NCBI GenBank assembly: GCA_036507005.1
Contig: DASXQT010000070.1
Location: 1 to 64,000 of the forward strand
From: WS-2 sp036507005
GTDB taxonomy: Bacteria > Eisenbacteria > RBG-16-71-46
Length of the DNA stretch: 64,000 bases
Reading direction: 5' to 3'
Of the stretch, positions 61,515 through 64,000 are shown piece after piece (positions within the stretch are counted from its first letter, which is position 1; every line of letters begins with the position of its first letter). Made by a program: the position numbers and the translations under genes. Below the pieces are notes generated by a model. It saw only the letters and a list, made by a program, of their open reading frames with translations, ran no database searches and was not told the origin of the DNA.

Positions 61515-61577
61515 CCGCCTGCGCGGCCCGCCCACGTGGCGCGCGGCTGAGCCTCGGCGCCCCGCACGGCCCCCGGG

Positions 61578-61607
61578 TTGACGCTGCGGGAGCGCGCCCC
61601 CTAGCGT
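61578..61607 (+). promoter_or_regulatory. mutM promoter
   Basis: TTGACG (61578-61583), 18-bp spacer, TAGCGT (61602-61607), with only six bases before the mutM ATG and no Shine-Dalgarno, implying a leaderless transcript. The same arrangement (N17) precedes the pseudogene copy. Confidence 0.5.
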
Positions 61608-61613
61608 CGCCCC

Positions 61614-62459
61614 ATGCCCGAGCTGCCCGAAGTCGAGACCGTGCGCCGCATGCTCGAGGCCCACGTGGTGGGACGCACGGTGCGCGCGGTCTCGCTCTCG
61701 GGGTTGGCACTCCGCGAACCAGTCTCGCGCGGCCTCGCACGGGGGCTCAAGGGGCGCGCGATCCGCGGCGTCTCGCGCCGCGGCAAGTTCCTGATGTTCG
61801 AGCTCGAGGGCGATCTCGTGCTCCTCTCCCACCTCGGCATGAGCGGCCGCTGGCTCTTCTTCCAGCCCGCGGGCGAGAGCCTCCCCCACGTGCACGCGCG
61901 CATCGGCTTCGCGGACGGGAGCGAGCTGTGGTTCCAGGACCCGCGCCGCTTCGGGCTGCTGCGGCTCGTGCGCGCCGAGCGCCTGGCCCGCGACCGCGCG
62001 ATCGCGGCTCTCGGCCCCGACCCGATCGCGAGCCCGCCCACGGGCGAGGCCCTCGGGGAGCGCGCCCGCGGGCTCAAGGTGAGCGTCAAGAACTTCCTGC
62101 TCGACCAGAAGAAGATCTCCGGGATCGGCAACATCTACGCGAGCGAGATCCTGCACCGCGCCCGCGTCGACCCGCGGCGGCGCGCGGGCTCGATCGGCGG
62201 GCCCGAGTGGGAGGCGATCGCCTCCGGCATCCGGACCGTGCTCGCCGAGGCGATCGCGCGCTCCGGCACCACGTTCAGCATGTACCGCACGCTCTGGAAC
62301 GAGCCGGGCGCCTACGGCGAGCAGCTCCGGGTCTACGACCGGGCGCGGGCGCCCTGCCCCCGCTGCGGGACGCCGATCCGCAGGATCGTCCAGGGGCAGC
62401 GGGCGACGTTCTTCTGCCCGAGCTGCCAGTCGCGCCGCGCCTTCGGGCGGGGGTCCTGA
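61614..62459 (+). CDS. mutM: formamidopyrimidine-DNA glycosylase
   Basis: 281 aa. Removes 8-oxoguanine and FaPy lesions and nicks the strand. Catalytic Pro2-Glu3 in MPELPEVETVRR, Lys in RRGKFLMF, DPRRFG loop, the H2TH region VSVKNFLLDQKKISGIGNIY and a C-terminal zinc finger CPRCG...CPSCQ. Full-length and intact, unlike its upstream paralogue. Transcript probably leaderless. Confidence 0.96.
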   Translation: MPELPEVETVRRMLEAHVVGRTVRAVSLSGLALREPVSRGLARGLKGRAIRGVSRRGKFLMFELEGDLVLLSHLGMSGRWLFFQPAGESLPHVHARIGFADGSELWFQDPRRFGLLRLVRAERLARDRAIAALGPDPIASPPTGEALGERARGLKVSVKNFLLDQKKISGIGNIYASEILHRARVDPRRRAGSIGGPEWEAIASGIRTVLAEAIARSGTTFSMYRTLWNEPGAYGEQLRVYDRARAPCPRCGTPIRRIVQGQRATFFCPSCQSRRAFGRGS

Positions 62460-62565
62460 CCCCTCGACAGGCCCCATCCCCCTCTCCCGGAGGCCCCGTA
62501 CCCCCCCTCCGGAGCCGCGTCTTTCGCGGGCCTACGCGATTTTCGTTCGATTCTGCGTAAATTCA

Positions 62566-62594
62566 TTGCCGAAAGGCGCTTCGCACCCTAACCT
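62566..62594 (+). promoter_or_regulatory. candidate helicase promoter
   Basis: TTGCCG (62566-62571), 17-bp spacer, TAACCT (62589-62594), about 90 nt before the helicase start; weak match. Confidence 0.25.
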
Positions 62595-62683
62595 GTAGCC
62601 TAGAAGCGGGTCCCTGCTCCCCTGGACGGCGGTCGCTACGTAGAACCCGCAAAGCGCCGCCACTCAACCTACACGGAGGTTTC

Positions 62684-64000
62684 GTGTCGTTCGCATCGTT
62701 CGGGCTGCCAACCCCGATCTTGAAGGGCATTCGCGCCTCGGGCTTCACCGACCCGACTGCCATCCAGAGCCGGGCAATCCCGGTCATCCTGCAGGGGAAC
62801 GACCTGATCGGCGTCACCCAGAGCGGGAGCGGGAAGACCGGGGCCTATTGCATTCCGATCCTGGGGCGCCTGATCGAGAACACCGGGCGCCTCACCGCCC
62901 TGGTCCTGGTCCCGACCCGCGATCTGGCGAGCTACGTCGAGACGCGCGCCCGCGACTTCGCCCGCTTCACCAACATCCACATGGGCGTGGTGTTCACCGG
63001 CGTCCCGATCGCCCCCCAGGAGCGCACGCTGCGCGATCAGCCCATCGACGTGCTGGTCGCCACCCCGGGAAGGCTGCTCGAGCTCCACGCCCGCGGCGCG
63101 GTCAACTTCGAGGACATCGAGATCCTGGTGCTCGACGAGGCCGACCGCATGGTGGCGCTCGGCCTCGCGCCCGACCTCCGCAAGCTGCTCAAGCTCCTGC
63201 CCGAGACCCGCCAGACGCTGATGTTCACGGTGAACATGCCGCCCGAGCTGAACCGGCTCGCCAAGGAGGCGCTGATCGAGCCGGTGCGCGTGGACATGGC
63301 CCCGCCCGCCAAGCCCAGCACCGGGATCACGCAGGCGGTCTACCCGGTGCCCAAGGAGCTGAAACCCGATCTGCTCGACGAGATGCTGTCGCGGGCCGAG
63401 GTGCGGAGCACGGTCCTCCTCTGCCGCTCGCGGGCCGCGTCCGAGCGCGTCGCCAAGCAGCTCCAGCGCCGCGGCTACACCGTGGCGATCCTGGACGAGC
63501 ACCCGAGCCAGGGCGAGCGCGAGCAGGCGCTCGAGGACCTGCTGCGCGGGCGCATCCAGATCCTGGTCGCGAGCGACGCGTCGGCGCGCAGCCTCGATGT
63601 GACCGGAGCCTCGCACGTGATCAACTTCGACGTGCCCCAGACCCCGGAGGACTACGTCCACCGCCTGGGGCGCGCGGGACGCGTCGAGGCCGTGGGCGAC
63701 GTCTTCACGCTCATGAGCCCCGAGGAGCAGGAGGGCATGGCGGCGATCGAGCGCCTGCTCGGGCGCGCGATCCCGCGCGTCATGCTCCCCGACTTCGACT
63801 ACGGCATGCACCCGGGCGAGCTCAAGCGCGTGGTGAGCTACGACGAGCAGATGGGGCCGGCCGGAGCGCTGAGCGAGGGCGGCGTGGCGGTCGCCGCGAC
63901 CCGCATCGCGGCGGTGCCGCGCGCGGGGAGGAACGGCCACGGCGTGGTGCGCGGCGCGGCCAAGCCCGCAGCGCACGGGTCGGGAGCGGCGCGCGGCTCG
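62684..64000 (+). CDS. DEAD-box RNA helicase (3' end outside window)
   Basis: Open from GTG at 62684 (GGAGG 5-6 nt upstream) through the window end, 439 codons seen without a stop. Q motif GFTDPTAIQ (Gln28), Walker A SGSGKTG (46-53), PTRDLA, TPGRLLEL, DEAD at 151-154, then HVINFDVPQTPEDYVHRLGRAGR for motif VI. Motif III, normally SAT, is TVN (FTVNMPP, about 181-187), and motif V reads SDASARSLD instead of TDVAARGLD. The C-terminal tail is turning Ala/Gly/Arg-rich as in RNA-binding tails. Probably cold-shock or ribosome-assembly helicase of the RhlE/DbpA group, but divergent. Confidence 0.9.
   Translation, partial: MSFASFGLPTPILKGIRASGFTDPTAIQSRAIPVILQGNDLIGVTQSGSGKTGAYCIPILGRLIENTGRLTALVLVPTRDLASYVETRARDFARFTNIHMGVVFTGVPIAPQERTLRDQPIDVLVATPGRLLELHARGAVNFEDIEILVLDEADRMVALGLAPDLRKLLKLLPETRQTLMFTVNMPPELNRLAKEALIEPVRVDMAPPAKPSTGITQAVYPVPKELKPDLLDEMLSRAEVRSTVLLCRSRAASERVAKQLQRRGYTVAILDEHPSQGEREQALEDLLRGRIQILVASDASARSLDVTGASHVINFDVPQTPEDYVHRLGRAGRVEAVGDVFTLMSPEEQEGMAAIERLLGRAIPRVMLPDFDYGMHPGELKRVVSYDEQMGPAGALSEGGVAVAATRIAAVPRAGRNGHGVVRGAAKPAAHGSGAARGS

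Noticed and set aside
1..64000. CRISPR arrays
   Set aside because: No short regularly spaced repeats with unique spacers; the only periodic repeats are inside the secreted-protein gene.

Overview
The window is a GC-rich bacterial chromosome segment with a diderm-style gene content (PBP1A, lipoprotein-type and secreted proteins, muropeptide recycling). Two large secreted proteins end in the FlgD-Ig/type-IX-like C-terminal module typical of FCB-group lineages such as Candidatus Eisenbacteria or Gemmatimonadota. That placement is inference: only about 370 nt of 16S rRNA are present and no search was run. Several promoters sit so close to their start codons that leaderless transcription looks common.

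Layout. 1-780: 5' end of a 16S rRNA gene (minus) with boxA and two tandem promoters. 780-4.3 kb: tyrS and, divergently, pbp1A. 4.4-9.6 kb: a nucleoside/deoxyribose salvage operon alr-deoB-cdd-deoC-deoA with nearly all stop/start codons overlapping. 9.8-15.5 kb: a secreted His/Cys-dyad protein, a DUF4126 membrane protein, mazG, a DUF1844 protein, an RlmI-like methyltransferase, an agmatinase-family enzyme, a very acidic small protein and tRNA-Asp. 15.6-25 kb: a sigma/anti-sigma/ABC-exporter operon, type III glutamine synthetase (glnN), a secreted DUF4331 protein and, divergently, a second ECF sigma/anti-sigma pair. 25-31.7 kb: a MNT/HepT toxin-antitoxin module, a 1623-residue secreted beta-helix/repeat protein and a DUF433 antitoxin whose DUF5615 toxin is truncated.

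31.7-43 kb holds what looks like a peptidoglycan-sugar recycling locus: a SpoIID/LytB lipoprotein, anmK, two sugar ABC permeases, a sugar-binding lipoprotein and murQ. Together these could release, import and metabolise (anhydro-)MurNAc by an ABC route instead of a PTS. The locus is split by a 4.6-kb accessory island (DUF2971, a two-repeat secreted protein, an AbiTii-domain protein, an XRE regulator), and both halves begin with the same promoter-like element.

43-60 kb is a defence island. One minus-strand operon with overlapping genes encodes a SNF2/DUF3883 helicase, an AIPR protein, a DUF3644 HEPN-like protein, a DUF1156 DNA methyltransferase, an AAA ATPase, a DUF4276 TOPRIM-like protein and a DUF499 ATPase: a helicase-methylase-ATPase (Hma-like) core with three kinds of abortive-infection-type cargo. 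A relic of the methylase 5' end shows where the DUF3644 gene was inserted. Divergent from it is a plus-strand XRE - ImmA/IrrE peptidase - ClpP-class serine protease module. 60-64 kb: a decayed mutM copy, an ABM-domain protein, intact mutM, and a DEAD-box helicase with an abnormal motif III that runs off the window.
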